Below are positions 52,047 through 63,748 of a stretch of 64,000 bases of DNA, one piece after another. The notes beneath the pieces are model-generated. The model was not told the origin of the DNA. It saw only the letters and a program-made list of their open reading frames with translations, and did not search any database. The stretch's first letter is position 1. Each line of letters begins with the position of its first letter. The stretch is from NCBI GenBank assembly GCA_964247055.1, contig OZ176053.1, positions 3,224,001-3,288,000 of the forward strand, given 5' to 3'. The translations under genes were made by a program, and so were the position numbers. The stretch comes from Paragordius varius (lineage: Eukaryota > Nematomorpha).

Positions 52047-53656
52047 TTTTTATTTCAGTTAAAAAAAATTTTAAAATTTTATATTAAGATTTGAATGTAA
52101 GATTTATTTTGTTAATAATCTTATAATGATATATAAATATTCTTGAAAGCACACGAAAAGCAAAAAAATGTGATGATAGCTTTATAATTGTCATTAAATT
52201 TGGACGTGATTGACGTCTGTTCCATTGATTTAATAGTAGAAAATATTTTTTTACAAAAGTTCAAATTTCATCCTTGTAGTAGATTTTGGTACGATTTTTA
52301 TAAAATTAAAAAATGTACTCAATAGCTTTAATACGCTAAAGGTGAATTCTATTATATTTCTTTATTGGGTAATCAAAGGAAACGGATATTCAGAATCCTC
52401 ATATTGACTAAATGTTAGATGTCTTCCTTTTAATTATATTTAAAATTTTTAATTATACCTTAATACTTTTAGCGTAATTTCTTAATTTTTCACTTTAGTT
52501 ATGATAAAAACAGCTAATTAAGAATTCGAAATCCATAATAATTTCGATTCCTGCATAAATTATTATATAATTTAGGAGAAAAATTATTTTTTTAGATTAA
52601 TTCTCTCAACAACAAATAATATGTTTTGACTAAAACAAAATTATTATTTTATATAATTTTTTTAAAGTGTGCTTGTGCCTGCTTCCTAGAAACATAAAAT
52701 TTTCCCAGGCATTATCTATCTATCTGTCGTTGTCTCAAATTAATTATCCCCTTTTTTGTTTTGAAAGCGAGAGATTTTACAGTGTCCAAAATAAAAAGTT
52801 AGAATCCTTCAACAATCACATAAAAAAGGAGCAAAAAACAGTCATAAAATTATTGTTGTTATAATTAACATTATTATTTTGTAATAAAAATGGAAGCAGC
52901 ATTCATTACTTACTTGCTTACTTACTAAATCTCGGGAGAATTAGTTTTTTTTTTTTGAAAAAAAAGTTCCATTATAATTTTATTATCATACTTACTATAT
53001 ATATGTATATGCTTGTGTTCAATGTTTCAGTTTTTTAGCTTGGGAAAAAATGGTATATGACATATTACGTTTGTTAATAACCATGCCTTTTTTGATTTTT
53101 AGTTTTTTATTAGAGATGTATCCAATTTTATTGAAATCGTATAATTGATATTTGGCATCAAATTTATAGATTTTATTTTCCTGAGTTTTTAATTATTTTT
53201 TCTGGCTATCAAAAATTGTATATTCTTTTACGCTATAAAATTTGCAAAATAAATATAGCAGCAATAAAAATTATTTGTCATTTATTTTTTGAAAAAATTG
53301 ATGAAAAATCAATCGTTTTTAAATTGCGAAGCACACTGACAAACTGATTTACCATATATCAATCGAAAATTTTTTAGTTATTAAAATAAATAGTAAAATT
53401 AAAAAAATAAATAGTCAAAGCTTCCATGCAAATAATTTTAAAATTAATTAATTATGTGCTAAAATTCCAAAAAAATAATTAGCAGGTGGTTGGAGCGCTC
53501 AATATTATATAGAAATCTTTGACTTTTTCTCCATAATTAAAGAGCCATCTGTCGGCAATATTTGGGAGTTTGCTCTTTTCTCAGCGGTGCAGATAGAGTA
53601 TATATAAATTGACGGTTTTTTTCATTGAATATTTTATAAATCTATATTTGTTAAAA
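52047..53656. other. Divergent spacer between GFI1-like and CAP genes
   Basis: About 1.6 kb that must hold the promoters of both flanking genes, which point away from each other. No gene was recognised. CAP-proximal sequence has a TATATAAA-like stretch at 53599-53606, about 50 nt before the CAP start codon. Confidence 0.45.
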
Positions 53657-56600
53657 ATGTTTTATTTAAAATTTTGTCTTATCGTTTTAAGTTCTCTGTC
53701 CTGCTGGTTACAGAATTCGGAAGCCGATATACCAACTGCTGGGGATGTGGAAAAAATTCTTAAACTCCACAACGATTATCGTGCCCAAGTGAAACCAGCT
53801 TCCAATGCCATGTTTAAATTTGTAAAACTTTTTTTGTTTTATATAATGCTATATAAAAAATAATTTAAACGGCATTTTAAAGTAGGAATGGTTTTAATTA
53901 ACCGGGTTATTTTAACATTCCACCGAAATTTAGTTTAATTTTTGGAAAATAAAAAATTAGCTTAGTTTACAGAAAAGGAAAAAGGAACCCAAAGTCCTGA
54001 TGTAGCATTTTAGGGTTTTTAATCTAGTAGAATTTTTAATTTAAGGAATATTTTAAACTTTAAAAAGGAAAAATAGATTAATCATAAAACGAGCATCAAT
54101 AATATTTAAAAAAATTCAATTTAATCAATATTTGGTTTAATTAATTGATTATATCAGATATATTCAATATATCTAATTAGATATGGAACGAAGATGGGGC
54201 CAAAAAAGCAGAAAAATTAACTAAAAGATGCGTTTTTAATCATGACAAGTCTTCGGACCGGAAAACAGCAAGTATTTACTTTATTTGCAAAAGACAATAA
54301 TATATTTTTATATATTATATTACCATTTATACTTCAAGGGTGTCCTTGAATACTTCAAGTTGGTCCTTTAACTTTTTTTTGTTATTAACTTTTATCAATC
54401 AAATCGTGTATCATTCATCTATTTCATCATTTTTAACCTATTTATTTATGTACTTTAAACCAATATCAATTTTAAATCATTCAGAAATCGTATATCTTTA
54501 TTATATTTCTAAATTTATTTTATTTTATATTTAATTATTAATTAAATTTTATTACAATTTTTCATTTAAAACATTTAAAAAGTATTAATTTTGTTAAATT
54601 GAAAAAAAAATAGTTTGAAAAAAAGTGGTTTTTAATTAAAAAATTTTTTTTACATATAATAAATAAAGAATAAAACGTTAAAAAATAATAAAAAATACAT
54701 CAATTATGATAAAATAAAATTTAAAAATTTTAAGGACCAACTTGAAATGTTCAATGATCAACTTGAAGCGTTCAAGGACACTCTTGAAGTGCAAATGGTA
54801 TGTATACATGAAGCTTATCTACTCTATAATAAAAATATGGATACGTTAAATTCTCATTAAAAATTTACATTTTCATTACAATGTAAAAAGAGTATCCTGA
54901 TGGAGGCGGGCAAAATCTTGCCCAAAGTAAAAATGCGATGGATTGGAAAGATGTCATTGATATGTGGTACAATGAAGTGGTCATGTTTGAGTTTGGCAAA
55001 GATAAAAACAACTTTGCTGACGTTGGACATTATACACAGGTCTCTTTATAAAATTTGTATATATATATAGCCATTTGTTTAAACTCAAATTAGTTTTTTG
55101 CTCATGAATAGGTTTGCTTTCAATGATTATTTGTATTTAAGAATATTTCTAACATCTTGTCAAAAATTTTATACTTTAGGATTCGATTTTGCCTGGAAGA
55201 GAAATCATATTTAATCATATGAGAAAGATGATTTGTAAATTTAGTGTCTATAGTAAACTATTCCAATCTAAATTAAAATTATTTGTCTAAAATATATGCA
55301 GGTAATAATAACGTTAAAAAATAATCTTATCATTTTTATAGAAATAAATTTATTACGCACATATATACCATTTTTCAGTCAAAAGCAACATTTTTTCAAC
55401 CAAACGCAACATTAAATAGTGTTTCGTTTGGTTGAAAAAGTGTTGCTTTTGACTGAAATATGGTATATTAGTTAGTATGGGGTTCAACACGAGAAATCGG
55501 CTGCGCTTTTACCGATTGCAAAAGCCAATTCATTTATGCTTGCAACTATTATCCGGGGTAAATATTATTTATCATTACTTATATTATATAAGTATAAATC
55601 AGGGACGATTTTTTAGATTTTATATGATTACAGAACTTGTTTTTTATAAACTTAACCGGTTTTAAACAGATTTAAACGGGTTATATGCCTAAACCCATGA
55701 TATTTACTTGTCGGTCCCGATTTATTTCTGCCTCAACGCGTTTATATCTGAATATTTTATCCAAATAAAATGAATGTTCAATTATAATGATATAAATAAT
55801 TGTCAATGATTTGGAAATCATTTAGCGGAAACTCTCCACCATATTATGTACCGTATCAGAAAAGTTTAACAGCTACGCAATCTTGCGACGGTTGTATTGA
55901 AGGGAAAAAATGTGTTACTGGAGGACCTTATGCAGGAAAATTGCTTGAAGATTGTGGTAAAAATATGTTTAATAGATTTTGACGCATATGTAATGAGGAT
56001 ATGGTTAATTGCACTATGCACAAAATCGGGGGGTGTAGAAAATATCCCGATAAGTTATATAATTTTGATAGATAAATATATGGATATCTAATGGTGCTTT
56101 TGGTTTTGGGATTTATGATTTAAAAAAGTTTTTACAACTTTGTATGCTGAAAATCGTAAAATTGGGGTACATTATATAAAAAATCTAGAATGTACAGAGG
56201 CGTAGCTTGCATTTCTGCCGCCTGATGCATGCTGATGACATCCCACCTCCATGCACCTGTCATTTTAAAAAATAATGAAATTCAAACCGTTCTCATAAAT
56301 GGGTGATTTTTTTGTATGAATTAAAATAATAACTTTTAAATATCTATTTTTTTATAAACTAAAATTTTTTTTAAATCCGGCACCCCTTCAACTATGGCTT
56401 CCGGTGCATCAACTCCCCTTTCCCCCTCTAGTTACGCCACTACGTGTACATGACCACTCATAAATGGGTAATTTTTTATGTATTATTTAAAATAATAACT
56501 TTTAACTATCTTTTTTTTAAAAAATAAATTAAAAATTTTAAAATCCGGCGCCCCTTTAACTATGGTTTCCGGTGCATCAGCCCCACTTCCTCCCCCTCCT

Positions 56601-58543
56601 CCTAGCTACGCCTCTGATGTATTACCTTTCTTAAAATATTAATGCTATCCAACATGCTAGTTAAGTACCTTTTATCCAAAATAAATACAGAAATTACCAA
56701 TATTAGCTTGGCACCATATAAATGATAAAACAATATGTATATTGTAACTCGTTTAATCCACTTTTCTCAAAATCTTTAACGAAGTCGGTAAGAGCAATTG
56801 TCGACATGAAATTTAAATAAAGAATTCAGGACCATATAAAAGCACTTTTAGGGCCACGGTTTGACACTGTTTTATAGTCACAGGTGTTTGTCATAAAAGA
56901 TAAAGTAAAATATAATGCATATAAATTTATACCTATACTAAAACAATTTGACAGACATTCTCTTAAAAGTTAGTATGAATATAAATGGAACAACAAAAAT
57001 TGGTTAATCAATGTTTTTACTGTAGCTTGCTCCTTTTTCTCAATTTAAAATATAAATCATTTACAATTGTTTACCCTTGAACGATTCAAATTTACCCTCG
57101 TAAATTTAAATTCACCCTTGAACGATTCGAATTCACCCTAAATATGTGTTTTTTATCTAATATACCTCATTATTAATATGAAATATATCTTTATGGCTTA
57201 GTTTATCTATTTTCAGTATTTTAATTTTAAACAAAATTTCATTTTTTAAAAATATATAAAAATTCAGGTAATTTTTAATCTTAAACCCGTAATTTATTTC
57301 AGGATGAATTTGAGTTGTTCGAGGGTGAATTTAAATTGTTTAAGGGTGAATTTGAAGTGTAAATGGTAAATGCTTTAATGTTTTTGTTTAAGTCATTTTG
57401 GTTTAAATGAAATTAGATAAAAATTAAAGGTGAATTAAATATTTTAAGCCTTAAATTAAATTTCAGTCATTTTTCCAGGTTTGGCGATCCTGATTTTTAG
57501 CCATTGTTAATGAACTGCCAGTTAATTTAATCTTTAATTGATGGCAATGTTAAGCATTTTATATGTTTTTTCCCATGAATCGAATTCAGTGTTTTTATAA
57601 AATATTTGCGACACAAGTTCTTCCATTAAGAGGACCCTAATCAATAATTGACGCATAAAACACAGTTTTTGCATTTTACTTAATTATAATAATAATATAC
57701 AAATAGCACAGTAAAAGTAAAGAGCAAAGACAGCAAAAAAATATTATCATGCACCCGTGTAAAATCGCTGATTTCGCATCTAAAACTATCATGAAACTAT
57801 TTTTGTGCCATTTTAACAAGAATTAATGCTCATTAATCGATATCACATGAGTTGAATTTTTTTAAAAATCGCATACAAAGGAAATTTTGATTTCGATAGA
57901 GTCCCCAGTATTGTAAGTTTATCGTTTCCCGATAATAAATCGTTGCATATTTGACTTATGTTTATAGATTGCCATTTGAAAAATTTCATGGAATTAAGAT
58001 ATTCTCGTTAATTGTAATGATATTTCGGTCATTTAAGAAAAAGGTCATTCCTAGTGCAAATTTCACCCTCATATCCATATTGAATATATTGTACATAAAA
58101 TAGCCCTGTTTTATTAGAATTCGATTGTTTATTCCTATTGATGATTAGAAGAATAATTAATTGATTGTTTAACCACAAAATTAACTATTTTTTTGAAAAA
58201 AAATTAGCGTTTATTTAGAAAAAATTTCATGACACGCTTTATACTATTTACTACGAAAGTGTTATGGACAAATAAGACTTGACTAAATTAGGCATAAAAA
58301 CCACCATCAAATATAAAAAGCTATTTAATCCGTTTTTTATCTATCACATTATTGTACGATTACATATCATTAACTTATAAATATATTTTTTAATTATAGT
58401 TTTATGTCTATATACATATATATTTAGGAACCATGTGTGAAAACCAATATACGAATTGTCCTGAGTTAGCCCAACAAGGCTATTGTAACATGTATAATCA
58501 GACTTGTGCTGAATCCTGTCGAAAAGAATGTCAAACAAACTAA
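53657..58543 (+). CDS. Secreted CAP (SCP/TAPS) protein with C-terminal ShKT domain
   Basis: A secreted cysteine-rich protein of the CAP superfamily; the biochemical role of such proteins is mostly unknown. Six exons (53657-53821, 54181-54271, 54891-55039, 55472-55557, 55826-55956, 58428-58543) give 245 residues. The ATG at 53657 was chosen because it opens a signal peptide (MFYLKFCLIVLSSLSCWLQN). CAP landmarks: LKLHNDYRAQVKPA near residue 38, GGGQNLAQ near 90, VGHYTQLVWGSTREIGCA spanning exons 3/4 (the HYTQ.VW CAP signature), and ACNYYPGGNSPPY. The last exon holds six cysteines in ShKT spacing: MCENQYTNCPELAQQGYC, then NQTCAESCRKECQTN. This fusion is seen in several invertebrate CAP proteins. 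Introns hold MITEs of three families. Confidence 0.93.
54321..54800. mobile_element. TACCATTT-type MITE, family B
   Basis: Starts TACCATTTATACTTCAAGGG and ends CTTGAAGTGCAAATGGTA. The subterminal repeats (CTTGAA...TTGGTCCTT and complements) differ in sequence from family A but are laid out in the same way. It lies in CAP intron 2. Confidence 0.75.
55366..55465. mobile_element. TACCATTT-type hairpin MITE, family C, 100 bp
   Basis: A 100-bp near-perfect hairpin beginning TACCATTTTTCAGTCAAAAG and ending CTTTTGACTGAAATATGGTA, with a loop around TTAAATAGTG. Its right end is 6 bp before CAP exon 4, so it supplies almost all sequence upstream of that 3' splice site. Confidence 0.85.
56195..56616. 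mobile_element. hAT-like MITE with tandemly duplicated right end
   Basis: Ends CAGAGGCGTAGCT and AGCTACGCCTCTG are perfect complements over 13 bp. ATGTA is repeated directly on both sides (56190-56194, 56617-56621). Inside, a ~165-bp block occurs twice in tandem; both contain CTATGG(C/T)TTCCGGTGCATCA, and the first ends in its own TAGTTACGCCACT terminus. It lies in CAP intron 5. Confidence 0.75.
57056..57368. mobile_element. TACCATTT-type MITE, family A, copy 5
   Basis: Left arm units TTACCCTTGAACGATTCAAA; right arm ending GAATTTGAAGTGTAAATGGTA minus its first base. Interior as in the other family A copies. It lies in CAP intron 5. Confidence 0.75.
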
Positions 58544-58658
58544 CTAACATATAATCTAAATATGGATTTATTTTTTTGAGTTATCAAATTTTATCATATC
58601 ACACATAGAGTTTGATCAAATTATTTTTTTGCAAACCATATCCGCTTAAATATTAACA

Positions 58659-58664
58659 ATAAAT
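58659..58664 (+). terminator. possible CAP gene polyadenylation signal
   Basis: AATAAA 116 nt after the CAP stop codon, and about 125 nt before the convergent P450 stop. Confidence 0.45.
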
Positions 58665-58789
58665 AAATTATTAGCTTGCATCGATAAATAATAAATATTT
58701 GTCAAAAAGATTTTTTAGAGAGATTACCAAATAAATAATTTCTATACTAATTTCTACACTAGTATATAAGATATGTAGCAATAAAAATC

Positions 58790-61700
58790 TCAAATAATTT
58801 CACAATCCACTTTAAGTCCATGTGCTGGAAAATTTATTCCATTTTTACGATATTCAATGTTGTAGGGTGTTTTATCTTTGATATCACCTTCGCTCGGCGA
58901 AAATTTTAAACCAGCTAAGAATAGGATAATGAGCGTTAATTTAATTTCCAACAAAGCAAATCGCAATCCAATACAATTTCGGGGCCCAGATCCAAATGGG
59001 ATGTAACTGTATTGATTATCCTTGTTTCTATTCATAAATATAGAGTAATAAAAAGTATTGCCAAATAATTTTAAATGATTTATATGCTGTAATTTTCATT
59101 TTAATTAAAACTCTCATAAAAATCCTTTTTTATAATCTTTTGTGTTTGTAATATGATTCAAAATTTCACCCGTATTATATATATTCTAACCTTCAAACAA
59201 AGTTACAGTAATATATCTTCACTTGATACACAAGAAGGCGTGATGGTATAGGCGAGTATTAAAGATTTCACAAGTCCTGATACAATTATGTCCTTACCAT
59301 TTAATATAAAAAGGAAAAAAGAGACTCGGTCTCCCGCCTTTTTGCATCAAAAAATCCTGCGAACCGCATTCACAAAATGTATGGGCTGCATTATTAAATA
59401 TTTTATTAGATTTCAAACATAGGCCTGCAAAAATCACTATTTATTTTAACAATTTTTGTCAGTTCATTGCAGAAATTTGAGATTTAATCAGAAAGTTTCT
59501 TTGATAAAAATTAATTTTTTTAGATTACGTAAAATTCGGTATTTGACTTGCGGGCGTGTTGGAAACCCTAGGTCTAAACCGTATATTTTTTTATTCGATT
59601 GTAACTTAATAACCAATAATTAATAACTCATTCTCAAATCGTTCGGGTTTAAATTCGTTGGGTTCGGGCCAAACATTAGGATCTCTATGGACAGCCATAA
59701 CAGGAATTTGAATTAAGGTGCCTTTTTTGACTTGGGTCCCGGCTTCTAATGTGAAATCTTCTCCAGTTATACGGTCTAATAACAAAACGGGTGGATACAA
59801 TCTCAACACTTCTTTAACAACTTGATCCAAATATTTTAGGCCAATGACATCCTCGTAGGTGAGTTCTGGTTTACTTGACCCATAATCTACATTCATTCAA
59901 TTTCGATATAAATTTGACTATCGAAAAAATTAGTTTTACTATCATAAGCAATTTTATTATATTTATTTACGAGTCTCATCGAAAATAGTCGAGTTGATTG
60001 ACAAATATTGAGTAGTAAAATCTTTAAAAATATATTTTACATTAATAAGCTTTATCATTAGAATTAACATTGTATTTAAATATCGATTCATAGAAAATTT
60101 AAAGAATTCTACTTACACCTACAATAAATTATGCCATTCAAAGATAAAATTTCTGTATGTGGTTACACTTATTACTTACTTACCCCAAAATATTATTTGC
60201 AATTTAAATATTCCAAACAAATTTCATATGAATTTCAAACCAAATCAAAGATTAACCCTTAATATATATATGAATATACCCAATTTTTTATTCCCATTTT
60301 TACGGGACCACATAGTTTGTATTTCTGCGCGTAAACGTTCTTGAACCTCTGGATGCCAACCCAATGTATTAGTTATCCAACATAGGGCATTGGCTGTCGT
60401 TTCATAACCGGCAATGAAAAAGAGTAAGGCATTAGCAACAAATTGTTCCTTAGTTAATCCCTTAATCGTTTTATCATCATCTTTATGGGACGAAGAGTTG
60501 CTATCCTGCGTTTTGGGTGAATCCTCTTTCATTACATAAGTATCCAGGGTAGAGTTATGTTGGTCTTCTATCATACCACCATCATCTTGGTCCGATTTTA
60601 TGGGACAAGTGCCGTTTACCATTTTTTCCATGCTGCCCTCTGTTCCTACTGTGGCCAAGTCGTGTGGACATTTATTTGATTTTTCGGAATTTGAATTATT
60701 TTGTTCTTCTTCTGATATCTTAACGTCCTCATCTACGGCAGAATCAATGAGTAATTGCAAATAGTCGGGTCTAAATAAAAATTATTAGGTGCATGATTAA
60801 ATTGTTTGATTCAATTAAAAAGGGTATTTGGCTCAAGAGAGTGTTTTCTATGGAATTTTGCCTTAAATTAATTTTGACCTACTAACTTATTATGGTGGAT
60901 AAGGCGGTTCTTAATACATCTTACAAAAATTAATTAAAAGTGGTTTTGTATGATTAAATATGTGTAATTTGTTTCCCAATATACAATTCATATATTTATT
61001 TTTTCGGTAATTTAGGCGGAATGGGTAGGATAAATATTAATTTGAGTCACATACCGCTTAAATTCGTATATGCACAGTCGCAAAAACATTGTATAGCTTT
61101 GTCAAAAAGTTTTTGTAAAAAATAGGTAGATTTTACCCATAATTTTTACAAATTTAAAATGTCAAGCTTGGGTATATATATTATAACAAAAGTCGCTGCC
61201 TGTCTTAGTAGCAAATACACTATTCTTAGATCCATTAAGATATTTTTATCCATATGTTTGCTTAAGAGTGTTTAATATTTATATTATGTTTTATCGACTT
61301 TAATAATTACTAATAACTGTATTAATATGTGCAAATTATAATAGCATAATTACCTATGTATGTGGCGACTTTTCCTTTCTTCCACAGTTTTTTCGATAAC
61401 TTTTGCAAAAAAATTATAAACACCTGGATCCGTCATACTCAAATTCAAAAAATTTAGAACGGGTAGTATATACGGAAACATGATCCAAAATATAAACAGG
61501 GGCGAGTTGATTCTCAAATCAAATACCTTCTTGGCTTGCCTAATAAAGTAAAGAAAAAAATGCATTGTTTTGAAAAAAAAAGAAATAGAACTGAATTTAA
61601 CTTACATTACAAATTCATGGTTTGTTTCCTGATAAGAATCGAGATCTAAGCCAAAAGCTGTGGATGAAATGACATCCATCGTAAGGCAACCAAACAAAGC

Positions 61701-62225
61701 CTTAACATCAATCGTAACCTTGTTTTGTCCAGACGAGGCAATTTTATCCCTGAAATGTTTCAATGTTTGTATGGAACATTTATACATTAAGGGGAACATG
61801 ACACTCTTCATTTTATAGGTCGTGAAAGTTGGGATTAGAGTTTTCCTTAAATCACGCCATTCCTTATCCTTTGCCATAAAGACAGATTTTTTCAACAGTT
61901 TCCCCATGAAAATGGGCCCACGACGGTTAGGAAAAGCTGAAAAGTTTTTAACCAATATTTCCTTTATTTCGTTTGGGTCAGTTATTACAATAACCCGCTT
62001 CGGTCCCTCCATGTAATTAAAAATTTGTCCGTACAAGCTGGCCCATTTCACATAGGTGTATTGAATGCCATGTTTAAATAATGATAAGTTTGAACCTATG
62101 AGAGGTAAGGTGAGAGGATGTTTTAGCCCATTTTTGCAATGAATCCTATACACGGGGATTAAACTGTAAAGCAATAACGAAACGATAGAAAACCAAACTA
62201 GTGATGAAAGGAGTGCGACCACCAT
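58790..62225 (-). CDS. Cytochrome P450, CYP3-clan-like
   Basis: A haem monooxygenase, probably ER-anchored, oxidising small lipophilic substrates; the substrate is unknown. Five exons in phase: 62225-61606, 61539-61354, 60770-60304, 59886-59628, 59027-58790, encoding 589 residues. The ATG opens a hydrophobic N-terminal anchor ([20 protein letters not shown]). I-helix oxygen-binding motif AGYETT at ~388. ExxR in [11 protein letters not shown] at ~449. PERF at the exon 4 end. Haem signature [10 protein letters not shown] at ~521 with the cysteine ligand. The layout and the [19 protein letters not shown] stretch resemble CYP3A. About 80-90 extra acidic, Ser/Asn-rich residues (60720-60465) sit before the I helix, where ordinary P450s have a short loop. 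All catalytic motifs are intact. Confidence 0.95.
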
Positions 62226-63220
62226 AATTGATTAACACAAAAAAATTTATTTGTATATCTAAATTTTTTTATATTTTATTATTTATATTATAATTTTATG
62301 CGATATAGAGAGCGAGAGAGACAAACTGTTTTTTTGTCAACTCATATAATGCACCTTAACCATATATATTTATTATGTTATATATGTATAGGTTGGATAC
62401 AATCCAATATAAATTGGAGTGAATGTGTTGTATGCGATGCGATAAAATACCTGCCTCAATTATTGTTTTCAATTCATAGTTATTATATAATAATAATTTA
62501 GTTTTAGAAAAAATTATCGTTTGCTTGTTTTGAAAAAAAAAATAAAAAAAATATGGAGCTTTTAAAAGACTTCTAGATGTGACCTTGAGTCGTAGTATTG
62601 TATATGAATAATTATCAAACTAATTTATGCCTTAAATTATCCGTCGTTTACATGTCCAATAAATATTGGCCGTTAATGAAATTAATAATCGTTTTTATGA
62701 TAATTTTAGAGGTGTTGTGATGTTTTAAATAAATATATTGAGTCATAAGACGTTACAAATATGGTAAAATATTTTTTTATAACCAAGTTTTAAAAATTTT
62801 ACGGTTGAGTTAGAAATAGGTCATTTTAATGTTTTAATAAATATCAATAATACAATTACACAAAATATAAAAAAAGGTATTTAGAATCAAAAGAGATAAG
62901 TAGCGAATTTTATTTTATTTTAACTTGGTAACATCATTTTATAACCATCATTGCACTAACGGGTGTTTATTTCTAATTGGTTATTGATTAATCGAATTCG
63001 TGCAATATATTTACCCTATGATTACACTTGGCCTTTATTTAATTTTAATTAATTATTTGTTCATATGTGCCTCTAAGCCATTTTGGGTATTTTTATTTAG
63101 TAGGAATAAATTTAGACTCAATCAATCAGGGTTTACATAATTACACTTAGGCACATATATAAAAATAAACTTCGTCGTTTAAACAATTTTACGGACACGT
63201 TTTGGGGGCATGCTCTAAAT
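62226..63220. other. Spacer upstream of the P450, no gene recognised
   Basis: It should contain the P450 promoter. No coding sequence or repeat was recognised. Confidence 0.45.
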
Positions 63221-63260
63221 CAGTTATACTCAAACCGCGGCCCGTGGGCCGCATGAGGTC
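63221..63260. repeat. hAT-type terminal sequence, single end
   Basis: CAGTTATACTCAAACCGCGG followed by CCCGTGGGCCGCATGAGG resembles the CAG...GCGGCCCGTGGGCC terminus of hAT/Charlie elements. A matching opposite end was not found before the window ends. Confidence 0.4.
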
Positions 63261-63748
63261 CTAAGAGTGCTTTAAAATTGCCCTATGACCATATAGATAC
63301 TTAAATTATTTTTTTTTGATGAATTTTTAAAATACACATAAACGAATTTTTGCTTATTTTAATATTGATTTATTTTCTTTAGGTCTAATATTTATTTTTT
63401 ACCCAATTTGAAATATACAAAATTTTCCTACATTAAATGATTTTAAAATTTTGGCCACGTTGTTTCTGTATTATTTTTTCTTTTCTATTTTAAAATTTTT
63501 ATTGCATTCCTTTTTTGTATTCAAGCAAGCCTTTCACCCAAACTTGCATATACATATTCTTTTCATTGCTATCCTGCATTATTTTTTATAACTCAGTTCC
63601 AAAAATATTTCTTAAATCAACATCATTAAATTTCAACCTGTTTTTTTTATATCATAATTCAAATTACATTCCTATTTTTTTAAAAAAATTTACATAATAT
63701 TTAAACACAAATTCAAAGGGCGACATCTAATGCGAGAAAATGTAAATT

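Noticed and set aside
53609-53656. Upstream start for the CAP protein
   Set aside because: The frame opens with TTG, not ATG. The ATG at 53657 directly begins a signal peptide.
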